64,000 nucleotides of DNA, from positions 262,887,149-262,951,148 of the forward strand of contig OW240913.1 of assembly GCA_933207985.1 (NCBI GenBank), read 5' to 3'. A program made the translations under genes and the position numbers. Origin of the DNA: Pelobates cultripes (Eukaryota > Chordata > Amphibia > Anura > Pelobatidae). Below the pieces are notes generated by a model. That model searched no databases, was not told the origin of the DNA, and saw nothing but the letters and a program-made list of their open reading frames with translations. Positions 32,376 through 41,275 of this stretch are shown one piece after another (the first letter of the stretch is position 1; each line of letters opens with the position of its first letter).

Positions 32376-32871
32376 GGCCTCCCTGCCCCTAGCATTTCGG
32401 CATATTCCGGCCGTTTTCGCGCTTACGGCCTTCAACTCCTCCCCAGCACACATGGTAGCGGCTGACTGGCGTCGGCCGTCATCAGCGTCCGGCATTTTAT
32501 CAAAGTGCGGGGAACCCGTATTCCGTTGGACCTTTTTTTGGGGCGTGTGGTCTCTATTTGGGTAACGGGGTATTTAAGGAGCCTTTACTGCTGTATTTTA
32601 ACACAGCCGTGGACAGCTTACTTCGAATCACTCAAAGTAGCGTTCTTTTATCGCATGTTTTGGTTTTGTGCTTGTCTTTTGTCCTGTTGTCCTCTCCTCT
32701 CCTTTGACTCGGCTTGTATCTCGCTTACCTGTCCTCCGGCTCCCTTGACCTCGGCTTACCTTTTGACTATTCTTGCTTTGTCCTTACGTTAGTCCGGCCA
32801 TTCTAAGGTCCGGTATACGTACCTCCTTCTGTGCGCACTCTGCGTATTGGATCCCTGTCAGTTTCCTGACA
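32324..32871 (+). repeat. 3' LTR of the chromovirus (548 bp), mosaic relative to the 5' LTR
   Basis: Nearly identical to the 5' LTR over the first 95 bp or so and the last 260 bp or so. The middle (about 32420-32670) is heavily diverged with many small indels. The 10-nt self-primer sequence is absent: after TATTTAAGGAGCCTTTACTG it reads CTGTATTTTAACACAGCCG. The following AAGTAGCGTTCTTTTATCGC has no good match. Confidence 0.9.
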
Positions 32872-33531
32872 TCTATGAATCTTAGTCCTCAATAGCTTTT
32901 CTAGTATTGCCATCTGGTTAATTTTTTATAATCCACTTGTTATTTCTTAATATGTATTTTCTTAATATGTATTTTCAATTCCCCCCCTAGATATGATTGG
33001 CTCTTAAAATAGGCATCTTCCCCACCAATTACGTTGGTTACCTTGATGGCATGCTTTTCTATTCTTGCTGCTGTCATTTCTAACATTTTACTAATCGGCC
33101 GCGGTCATTGCACGTGCCGATAGTATATTTACATATACCCGCCCACCTCTCCTTTCGTTGGCCGCATTAATATGCGGACCAATGCCTACATTACATGACG
33201 TCGGCCGCATCATCGTGCGTGCAGACGCATACAACACGCATGCGCTTTACCAAACTACATACCCCATCCACCATTGTGGTGTTAAAGTCACGTGACCGCA
33301 CTAAACAAGTGAAAATCTAGCTAAATAATGCTCGTTTTTAATGTCTACTATTTGCATTATGTTGCACCTAGTATGTAGTAGTTAGAACTAATATTCTAAA
33401 TGTATTTTATAAAGATTTAAAATATTTTATTTTCTTTATTCCTATTGGCTGCCCTCTGGTTTAGGCACCATTTTCAAACATCTGTACCCCTATTTAAAGT
33501 CACCTTGCCAGGAAATATGTTTTATTCCATA

Positions 33532-33559
33532 TTGATAAAGCCTTTAAGGCGAAACACGT
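33532..33559 (+). ncRNA. Hammerhead-ribozyme-like core of Penelope-like element B
   Basis: TTGATAA, a short stem AGCCTTTAAGGC, then GAAAC and ACGT follow the hammerhead order (CUGAUGA, stem II, GAAA, stem III). Two core positions differ from the consensus, so activity is unlikely. GTGT about 25 bases later could close stem III with ACAC. Confidence 0.4.
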
Positions 33560-34529
33560 TTATGGATATTTCTACTGTGTATTTTACTTATTAAAGATTT
33601 TTTTGGTCACTTTTTGTTGTGCCAATCATCTTTAAATACACTTTATACTTTGCTTTTTACCTGGCATTTTTTTATTATCCTGGACTCCAAGCAATCTTCG
33701 GTGGGGATTATTCCACCTACGCTCTCACCAAGGAGCAGTTTGTCTGCTCCATCCTTGTGAGTACCATTTTATATATATTTTATTTCTAAACCATTTTTAT
33801 TCAGTGAGCACTATTGGTTGTCTCTTATTCTCTTTGAGTGGTCAACTTATTTTTGAAGAAAGAAGGCCGCATTATATCCCATAAGTGGGGATTATACCGC
33901 TGTACGCTTTCCATACTAGAGCTAGCTATAGCTCTAATAAATGTGAGTGCATTATTGTCTTCTTTTATCATCTGTTGTACCCTAGTGAACATATTACACT
34001 ATTTGGTCTTCTATTTGTTTTATCTTTTCATATTATTGGATCCCCCTGGGGAAGGACAGCGAGGACATTGTTCCTGATAAAGCATTTTACGGACTATTTG
34101 ATCTAAGGAAGATATATTCAGCTAAGACTTTTGTATTTGGACTACTTTATATTTTATTCATTAATAATTTATTGGTCTAATTTGGCGTAGCTTTTATTTT
34201 TGTTTTTTCCTTATTGAGCTTGTCTACCACCACCTCAAGGTGCTCCTGAATAGACTTGATATTCTGACAGATCCCAGTAGAATCTCTCACCCGATGAGGA
34301 ATCCAAAACCAATATCGGAAATCCCCAAGAAGCAGCTTCTCTGTCCTGTGGTTCCTATAACGGTTTGGCCAAGGACGCATTGCGCTGACGTCCATCGTCA
34401 TCCTTGCCTTTTCGAGACCATGGTATTTCCACACTCCCCGGCTTTACCCTTCTTGAAACAGCGGGAGGCTGAGTGAGCACCCCCACACCCGGACCATTCA
34501 GGGCAAGTCATAATCGCCAGTCACAAATT

Positions 34530-34626
34530 ATTATTATTTGTATTATTATTGCCATTTATATAGCGCCAACAGATTCAGTAGCACTTTACAATATTTTGAG
34601 ATGGGGGATTTAACTATAAATAGGAC
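34530..34626 (-). repeat. L2 LINE 3' tail, left of the LTR-element insertion
   Basis: ATTATTATT repeats followed by TGCCATTTATATAGCGCCAA and AGCACTTTACAATATTT: the usual microsatellite tail and 3' UTR of an L2-type LINE on the minus strand. It continues after the LTR element at 38376. Confidence 0.8.
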
Positions 34627-35655
34627 TGTAACGGAGCTCCCTGTACTCCGACCGAGTACCCTCCGTTGATGGATGCTCCTAGCGCTTCCTGAGGACTCTG
34701 CAGCAGACACCACAACCACCGCAGACTCCACAACCGCCGTAGCTTAACTGGAGTCTCGCCGTCTTCCTTCCACCCTGGATCAGCTTCTGTCCTCCAGGAC
34801 CGTGTGGGGAAGACCTCTCCTCCAGGAGAGCGTAACAGGAACAGCTCTTAAAAGAGCTAAGTGATTAAAAGCTCAGGGGAGTATGCAGAGCATAGCAGAG
34901 CATAGCAATCCCCAGTGTGATATAGCAGTTCCCTCCAATAACGAGACAAGGCTACGTATTGAGGGTCAAGTGTGTTTAATGGCACACACTCTGCTTTTAT
35001 GAGATTCTGCCCATGCAAGGGAGGCACCCACATAATTAGCAGTATAACCAATCGGAACAATATACATTCGGGGAAATTCCCATCCCTCAGATAATCACAT
35101 AACATAATTAAAACAGAACAGTAAAAATACAGTTTTTATACATGTACTATAACTTCCAAACTACACATCCAATCTTCATAAAAAATTACATATTTGGAAT
35201 CAATCCATTAAGGGGAGCAACATATTAAAAAATGGCACAAATCAGACAAGGGGTTCAAAAGTTAGCAAAAGTGTCTTTTAGGGCCTGGCTGGCAGCATGG
35301 TTTTCTGGCCCAAACCGGTTTTACAGAGGCCTCTATCCTGGACAATGGGGAAAGTAATCCAATTATCCAGGGATAGAGGCAGACTCCATTAACCACATGT
35401 TAGCAAAAGACACAAAAATACATAACTTCTATTAAACTGAACAGAACCCCCACATTCAACCTATCCCCAGATGGCTTGGATCTGAGCGCTCAATATATCC
35501 AAACAGCGCTCAGATCCCACAAATACAGTCAAATCGCCATACACACTAGGTCCATAGTCATGGGGCAGAATGCTGGCAATTAGGCTTCTCCATAACACAG
35601 GGAAGCAGGGCAATTTGTCAAATAAAATAACAGTTACAAATGGCAGTTTGTAACA
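34627..35655 (-). repeat. 3' LTR (minus orientation) of the non-autonomous element, 1029 bp
   Basis: Plus strand starts TGTAACGGAGCTCCCTGT and ends GGCAGTTTGTAACA. It lacks a duplication of roughly 55-60 bp and some short insertions present in the other LTR. Otherwise similarity is very high. Confidence 0.93.
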
Positions 35656-35657
35656 TA

Positions 35658-35668
35658 TCTCCCCTTTT
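35658..35668 (-). promoter_or_regulatory. Polypurine tract of the non-autonomous LTR element
   Basis: The minus strand reads AAAAGGGGAGA then TA directly before the 3' LTR start TGTTACAAACTG. Confidence 0.8.
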
Positions 35669-35868
35669 GGAGGGAGACTAACCAGGCACCTGACCTCCTG
35701 TCGGTCAGTGCCTAAGTTAGTCTCGCAGCCCACCCACAAATAACAAGTAGCAAAGTAGCCCCCCCCCACAATAAACAGTACTGGCCTGTAGGTTCCAGGT
35801 TGTAGGATGAAAATGCAGCATCCTCTGCCTTCCTGGTGCAGCTGGGCAAATAGCTGGTGGTACTTGGG

Positions 35869-36300
35869 GGGCAGAGGCCAGCGGCGCTCTGCCCTGATGC
35901 CCGCACTTCTGCTGGGGAGAGGGGGTTGCAGACCAGTCCTGTAACAAGGGGGTCGGTAGGGCAGAGGCCAGCGGCGCTCTGCCCTGATGTCAGCTCTTCC
36001 GTTGGGGTAGCCGGCAGAATGTCACGCTCTGTACAAGGGACACAGGGAGGGCAGAGGCCGACTGCACTCTGCCCAGCTGCCAGCTCTTCAGCTGGTATAG
36101 CCTGCAGGACATCAGGCTCTGGACAAGGGACAAAGGAAGGGCAGAGGCTGATTGCACTCTGCCCAGCTGCCAGCTCTTCCGCTGGTATAGCCTGCAGGAC
36201 ATCAGGCTCTGGACAAGGGACAAAGGGAGGGCAGAGGCCGACTGTACTCTGCCCAGCTGCCAGCTCTTCTGCTGGGGTGCTGGGAACATAGTCCGGCTCA
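35869..36300 (-). repeat. Five tandem 90-bp coding repeats
   Basis: GCAGAGGC starts at 35871, 35961, 36051, 36141 and 36231, an exact 90-bp spacing that keeps the reading frame (30 residues). The third and fourth copies are the most alike. Confidence 0.95.
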
Positions 36301-36529
36301 GTAGCCAGGGGAACATGGGAGTCAGTGGGGGTTAACATCTCCTCTGTTAACCCTGGGGCCAAGTTAGGAGTTAGCTGGGGAGGGGAATTCATACTTACCC
36401 CCTCTTCCTGTTGTCCCTGTGAGGGTAGTTGGGGATCTGGACAGGCTGTCCAGCATCCCTGTAGGTCAGGCACAGAGACCACGGTCCCATCTGCGCCATC
36501 TGGGAGATTGGTGTCTCCCCTCGGTAGAG

Positions 36530-36930
36530 TAAGCTGCCGCTGGGGAGATAGGGTGCTGTGCTCCTCTCCCTGAAACACAGGCTGCCGCTGGAGAGATAGG
36601 GTGCTGTGCTCCTCTCCCTGAAACACAGGCTGCCACTGGAGAGGGAGACCGCCTGTCTCCACTCCCATAACATTGTCCTGCTGCTGGAGAGAGAGACCAA
36701 CTGTCTCTGCTCCCTGTAGGACACACTGCTGCTGGGGGGGAAGGACGACACCTTCGGCCCCCTGGAATTCGCACTGCCGCTGGGGAGGAAGGACGACACC
36801 TTCGGCTCCCTGTAACTTGCACTGCCGCTGGGGAGGAAGGACGACACCTTCGCTCCCTGTAACTTGCACTGCCGCTGGGGAGGAAGGACGACACCTTCGG
36901 CTCCCTGTAACTTGCACTGCCGCTGGAGAC
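36530..36930 (-). repeat. Tandem 48-bp coding repeats, about eight copies
   Basis: Units such as GGACGACACCTTCGGCTCCC joined to TGTAACTTGCACTGCCGC; the left copies have drifted (TGCTGTGCTCCTCTCCCTGA). All are multiples of 48 bp except the copy with a 1-base loss at about 36851. Confidence 0.9.
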
Positions 36931-37252
36931 TAGGTGTCCATATCCTCAACCTCCACAGTTGTCGCTCAAAGGCCATTGCCGCACTGTTCTCAGCACTCAA
37001 CTGGCGCATTACTTGGTGGACCACCTCGTTCGAAAGGTCTGGGCCATAGCAGACCAACCGCCTCTTTACCTCCTCAATGTAAGCGTCGTCCTCGTAGCGC
37101 CGTATCCTGTTGAGGTACTCTTCGCAGGGCTCTATCCATGCCTGCTCCATGCTGCTGTAGTTAGGGACGCTGCACAGTGGCTAGCGTTGCCCTCAATAAC
37201 CTCTCATACGATACCAGTGTCTCCGAGCTGCTTCTCCTCGCACTAGGACGCC

Positions 37253-37270
37253 ATCCCACCGCTGCCACCA
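37253..37270 (-). promoter_or_regulatory. tRNA-Leu-type primer-binding site
   Basis: The plus strand ATCCCACCGCTGCCACCA equals the 3' end of a vertebrate tRNA-Leu plus CCA (from memory of tRNA-Leu acceptor arms). It lies one base outside the 5' LTR. This differs from the self-primed gypsy elements and points to a tRNA-primed helper family. Confidence 0.8.
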
Positions 37271-37271
37271 A

Positions 37272-38370
37272 TGTAACGGAGCTCCCTGTACTCCGACCGA
37301 GTACCCTCCGTTGACGGATGCTCCTAGCGCTTCCTGAGGACTCCAAGCGCTGCAGCAGACACCACAACCACCGCAGACTCCGCAACCGCCGTATCTTGAC
37401 TGGAGTCTCGCCGTCTTCCTTCCACCCTGGATCAGCTTCTGTCCTCCAGGACTGTGTGGGAAAGAACTCTTCCTTCCACCCTGTACGAACCTCCAGCATC
37501 CAGGACTGTGTGGTGAAGACCCCTCCTCCAAGGAGAGCGTGTCAGGAACAAGCTCTTAAAAGAGCTAAGTGACTCAAGCTCAGGGGAGCATGCAGAGCAT
37601 AGCAATCCCCAGTGTGATTATAACAGCTCCCTCCAATAACGAGACAAGGCTACGTTTAGAGGGATCAAGGAAAACTGTTGTTTAATGGCACACACTCTGC
37701 TTTTATAAGATTCTGCCCATGCAAGGGAGACACCCACATAATTAGCAGTATAACCAATCGGAACAATATACATTCGGGGAAATTCCCATCCCTCAGATAA
37801 TCACATAACATAATTAAAACAGAAGAGTAAAAATACAGTTTTTATACATGTACTATAACTTCCAAACTACACATCCAATCTTCATAAAAATTACATATTT
37901 GGAATCAATCCATTAAGGGGAGCAACATATTAAAAAATGGCACAAATCAGACAAGGGGTTCAAAAGTTAGCAAAAGTGTCTTTTGGGGCCTGGCTGGCAG
38001 CATGGTTTTCTGGCCCAAACCGGTTTTACAGAGGCCTCTATCCTGGACAATGGGGAAAGTAATCCAATTATCCAGGGATAGAGGCAGACTCCATTAACCA
38101 CATGTTAGCAAAAGACACAAAAAGACACAAAAATACATAACTCCTATTGAACTGAACAGAACCCCCACATTCATCCTATCCCCAGATGGCTTGGATCTGA
38201 GCGCTCAATATATCCAAACAGCGCTCAGATCCCACAAATACAGTCAAATCGTCATACACACTAGGTCCATAGTCATGGGGCAGAAGGCTGGCAATTAGGC
38301 TTCTCCATAACACAGGGAAGCAGGGCAATTTGTCAAATAAAATAACAGTTACAAATGGCAGTTTGTAACA
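37272..38370 (-). repeat. 5' LTR (minus orientation) of the non-autonomous element, 1099 bp
   Basis: Same ends as the other LTR. It contains a partial tandem duplication around 37417-37530 (CTTCCTTCCACCCTG appears at 37417 and at 37470) that the 34627 LTR lacks. Confidence 0.93.
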
Positions 38371-38375
38371 AGGAC

Positions 38376-39286
38376 AATTACAAAAACTTACAGGAACGAT
38401 AGGTAGAGGACCTTGCTCAAGCGAGCTTACATTCTATATAAAGTGGGGTGTAAAACACAATAGGACAGGAAATATCAATCAGATAGGGTGGGAGTGAAGC
38501 AGAGCTGGAGGAGAGAGTAGAGTGCTGCCCTTTAGGAGAGAGCAAGAGACAGGTATGTGAGGTAGAGGTTAGTTTGGGAGGCCATAAGCTTTCCTAAAGA
38601 TATGGGTTTTAAGGCACTTCTTAAGAGATGCAAGACTGGGGGAAAGTCTGATGGCGGTAGGCATGCTATTCCATAGGAAGGGAGCCACCCGCGAGAAGTC
38701 CTGCAAGCATGAGTTTGCTGTACGGGTGAGAACAACGGACAGGAGGGGGTCATGAGACAGAGAAGGGACATAACTATGGATATGTGAAGAGATATAAGAG
38801 GGGCTAGAGTTGTTCAGTGCTTTATATGTGTGAATTAGTACCTTGAATTGACTCCTATAGCATACATGAAGCCAGTGTAAGGCATGACAGAGGGGTGAGG
38901 TGTGAGAGAACCGACTAGAGAGGAAAATCAGTCTGGCGGCAGCATTCATTATGGACTGGAGCGGTGCAGTACGGCTTTTGGGAAGACCAATACGAAGAGG
39001 GTTACAATAACCCATGCGGGAAATTACTAGAGCATGGACAAGCTCCTTGGTAGCATCTTGCATAAGAAAGGGGCGGATGCGGGCTATGTTTTTAAGATGG
39101 AATCTACAGGATTTGGCACCATACTGGATGTGAGGCTCAAAGGTGAGGCCAGAATCAAGTATGACACCAAGACAGCGTGCTTGCATGGATGGACTTATTT
39201 GGGTACCACTTACTTGAAGGGAGAGTGAAAGAGGAGGATCAGTATTAGAAGCGGGAAAGACAAGGAGTTCAGTTTTAGAGAGCAAA
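38376..39286 (-). pseudogene. L2-type LINE, RT C-terminus and 3' UTR, 5'-truncated
   Basis: The minus-strand frame ending at 38569 carries the L2 RT C-terminal block: KTELLVFPASNT, CLGVILDSGLTFEPHI, ARIRPFLMQDATKELVHALV, SRMGYCNPLRIGLPKS, NAAARLIFLSSR, and TRTANSCLQDFSRVAPFLWN. It continues as 3' UTR to 38376 and, beyond the LTR insertion, to the ATT tail at 34530. Homology begins abruptly at about 39286; the frame continues upstream into unrelated sequence (39287-39420), so the 283-codon ORF is a chance fusion. The RT catalytic core is not included. Confidence 0.9.
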
Positions 39287-40080
39287 ACCGTCATCGCACT
39301 CAATGAGGCCTGGAAAATGGCCTGGTCCAGAACCACCTGGGGAGAAACAACAGATGAAATCATATCTCTCCCCCCTTGACCCAGCAACAAAGGCCCACCC
39401 CTGAGGTACGGAGAAGGCAAGGGTGTTCAGACAGCACCCCGAGGGAGGGCAGAGGGCTAGCAGAGCTACCAAGGAAAGGGGTAGGAGACAGATACCTTAC
39501 ACTAATCCCAGCCACCACCCCCCACTTCAGGAAGGGAGGCCTCTGCCCCCCTGGAGACACCCTTAAGCCTACTCACCTGCCTGGAGGCCTGACCACCGAT
39601 ATGTCTGTCTGGGCCGCGGGATTAACATGGCAGGTCCGCCGATGAAGACAAGGCCCTTCACCAGTCGTGGAAGGAGAGTCATCCTGTGAAGGAACACCAT
39701 TCCTCTGTGAAGCCACGGGTCAGCTGGCTCGGGAAGAAGGACTGCGGCTCCTGCTGAGTGGGGCTGGAAATGGGGAAGATAAGCAGGCATGAACCGCCGT
39801 GGACTACCCCGCCGTCCAGGTAGTGACAGAAGCATGCAAAGTAAGTCTTGCAGCCGCAGACCGGCAGATCTGGGAGACCAGGGAGGGGTGGCGGCAACAG
39901 CAATGGAGGCCTGAAGATGAGCCAGCTGGGCCTGCAAGTGCAGACCCCCATCTTGTAATGCCTCAGCCCTGAGGGCAGAGAGGACGGCTTCGATATCCAT
40001 ACCCTGACTGCAAACAGCACTTGGAAATTAGGTATACCGAGCGCAACAACCAGCAATTACCAAGCTCATATCAACTGATA
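39287..40080 (-). other. Unrecognised G+C-rich segment with minus-strand open frames
   Basis: Overlapping frames of 125 and 143 codons (39569-40056) start MDIEAVLSALRAEALQDGG and are rich in Leu, Pro, Arg and Gly. The style recalls the start of gag in DIRS/Ngaro-type elements but no diagnostic motif is present. The segment joins the truncated L2 at about 39286. Confidence 0.35.
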
Positions 40081-41060
40081 ATTAAGATGGCTGCTATCCT
40101 GTAAGATGGCAACCTATTTTTACTACCCCACCATCTACCCCCTTACTACTCCACCCACTGTCCCAAGGCCACTTTACCACATTCCTCTGTATACACTACC
40201 CTCACACTCACATGTAAATCACATAACTGATTTAGTAGATATATAATTAGTAGTGGCTGGAGATGATTTGCCAGATTTTTTTATCTATATCTACACAATT
40301 ATTGAACTGACCTTAACTAGTTTTTTTTATTTTGAGTGATTGTTGGGCTGCATATGAAGTCAGACCACACCAATGTTGGTTCTTAGAAAGTCTGTTGATT
40401 GAATAGGTTATATTATGATAGAGAAGCACATTTTTTACTTGGGGTGGTCCCAATCACAATATATATTTATACTGGCTTTAAAATTATTGCAAAATTATGA
40501 ATAATAAAGCTAATGCAAATAAATAAATAATTAAATAACAAAGATGGATACATGATTGATCATCCCATTGTACAGCTCTACGGAATTTGTTGGCGCTATA
40601 TAAATAATAATAATAATAATAATACTCTAGCATATATTACAGATAAGTAGGAATCTTTATGGACATTTAGCATAGCAAAGATAAGGGGGTTATCTCTATA
40701 TGTCTGTTCCAAGGACTCACACTCAAGAACAATGTAAAAAACAAGTCTGACAAGACATACCTTGGAATATTCCCATGGCAAATTTTGAGAAAAGTGAGAT
40801 TTGCCATTCAGAATGCTCTGATTGGTTGGCTTCTTTTAAAAGGGGATGGCTAGGGGCTTGACCTGGGGGGGATTTGATAATTTATGAGGGGCGGGGAGAG
40901 GTGTGGATAAAGGCATGTCTACCCCCTTGTAATTTTTATTAGAGTTCCCATGTGCTGCCTATACTAGGTCCCTTGCATTATAGGCCTCAGTTTAATATAT
41001 TAATATAATATAATATATATATTAATAGCTCCCGACTGATTCCTGTTCTGCAACTGTCAC
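40081..41060. other. No gene; LINE tail and A+T-rich DNA
   Basis: At 40570-40625 CTACGGAATTTGTTGGCGCT followed by ATATAAATAATAATAATAAT is an L2-type 3' tail on the plus strand. A TA-rich stretch lies at 40995-41026. Nothing else is recognised. Confidence 0.6.
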
Positions 41061-41275
41061 TAGTCTAATACTATCCTTACCTTTTTGTGTCATTTAACCC
41101 CACTCCCTATAGCATGTAAGCTCATTGAGCAGGGCCCTCAACCCCTCTGTTCCTGTGAGTCCAGCTTGTCTGGTTACAACTACATGTCTGTTCGTCCACC
41201 CTTTGTAAAGCACTGCGGAATTTGATGGCGCTATATAAATAACATAATAATAATAATAATATTAATAAAATATTT
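41061..41275 (+). repeat. L2-type LINE 3' UTR and tail
   Basis: ATAGCATGTAAGCTCATTGA, GCAGGGCCCTCAACCCCTC, CTTGTCTGGTTACAACTACA and GCACTGCGGAATTTGATGGC, then ATATAAATAACATAATAATA. This is the conserved 3' end of an L2-type LINE, common in fish and frog genomes. No coding part remains. Confidence 0.75.

Larger units (their letters stand above)
27507..32871 (+). mobile_element. Complete Ty3/gypsy chromovirus (5365 bp)
   Basis: LTRs at 27507-28042 and 32324-32871 enclose gag, protease, RT, RNase H, integrase and a C-terminal chromodomain. The 5-bp target duplication TCTAT is seen at 27502-27506 and 32872-32876. The primer site lies at 28045-28054 and the polypurine tract AGAAGGGGGGG at 32310-32320. 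Domain order and chromodomain place it in the vertebrate chromovirus (sushi-like) group. Gag and pol carry frameshifts and stops, so the copy is not autonomous. Confidence 0.95.
25507..34190 (+). mobile_element. Penelope-like element B, 5'-truncated, split by a gypsy insertion
   Basis: RT, linker and GIY-YIG remnants run from 25507 to 27316, followed by an A+T-rich 3' region that continues on both sides of the gypsy insertion (27317-27506 and 32877 to about 34190). A hammerhead-like motif lies at 33532-33559. The 5' part of the protein is missing and the left edge abuts Ngaro copy 1. The right limit is an estimate from where similarity of style to element A fades before the L2 tail. Confidence 0.7.
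35712..37150 (-). pseudogene. Repeat-rich protein of the non-autonomous LTR element, one frameshift
   Basis: The likely start is the ATG at 37150, about 100 bases after the primer site. About 73 residues of non-repetitive, charged, probably helical sequence (MEQAWIEPCEEYLNRIRRYE) come first. About eight 16-residue repeats of the type LPPQRQCKLQGAEGVV follow (48-bp units, 36930 to 36530), then a Pro-rich part, then five 30-residue repeats of the type PAEELAAGQSAVGLCP (exact 90-bp period: 36231, 36141, 36051, 35961, 35871). The C-terminus holds a hydrophobic segment, LLWGGATLLLVICGW. The repeat unit at about 36851 lacks one G, which shifts the frame; an open frame of 401 codons then continues to 35712. 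I recognise no family. It is not RT, integrase or a typical zinc-knuckle Gag. Confidence 0.7.
34627..38370 (-). mobile_element. Complete non-autonomous LTR retrotransposon with a repeat-protein ORF (3744 bp)
   Basis: LTRs lie at 34627-35655 and 37272-38370; the 5-bp target duplication AGGAC is at 34622-34626 and 38371-38375. On the minus strand a tRNA-type primer site (37270-37253) follows the 5' LTR and a polypurine tract (35668-35658) precedes the 3' LTR. The 1.6-kb interior has no protease, RT, RNase H or integrase, only a repeat-rich reading frame (37150-35712). It must depend on another element for movement. The host sequence is the 3' UTR of an L2 LINE. Confidence 0.92.

Noticed and set aside
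34060..34085. CTGATAAAGCATTTTACGGA as a third hammerhead core
   Set aside because: The GAAA box is missing and no stem II forms; only the first box is similar.
35857..36291. Plus-strand 144-codon open frame opposite the repeat protein
   Set aside because: It is the antisense shadow of the 90-bp repeats; the element signals (primer site, polypurine tract) and the longer frame are on the minus strand.
39287..39420. N-terminal part of the 283-codon LINE frame as a novel protein fusion
   Set aside because: L2 homology starts abruptly inside the frame; the upstream part is unrelated DNA that happens to be open, so the fusion is by chance.
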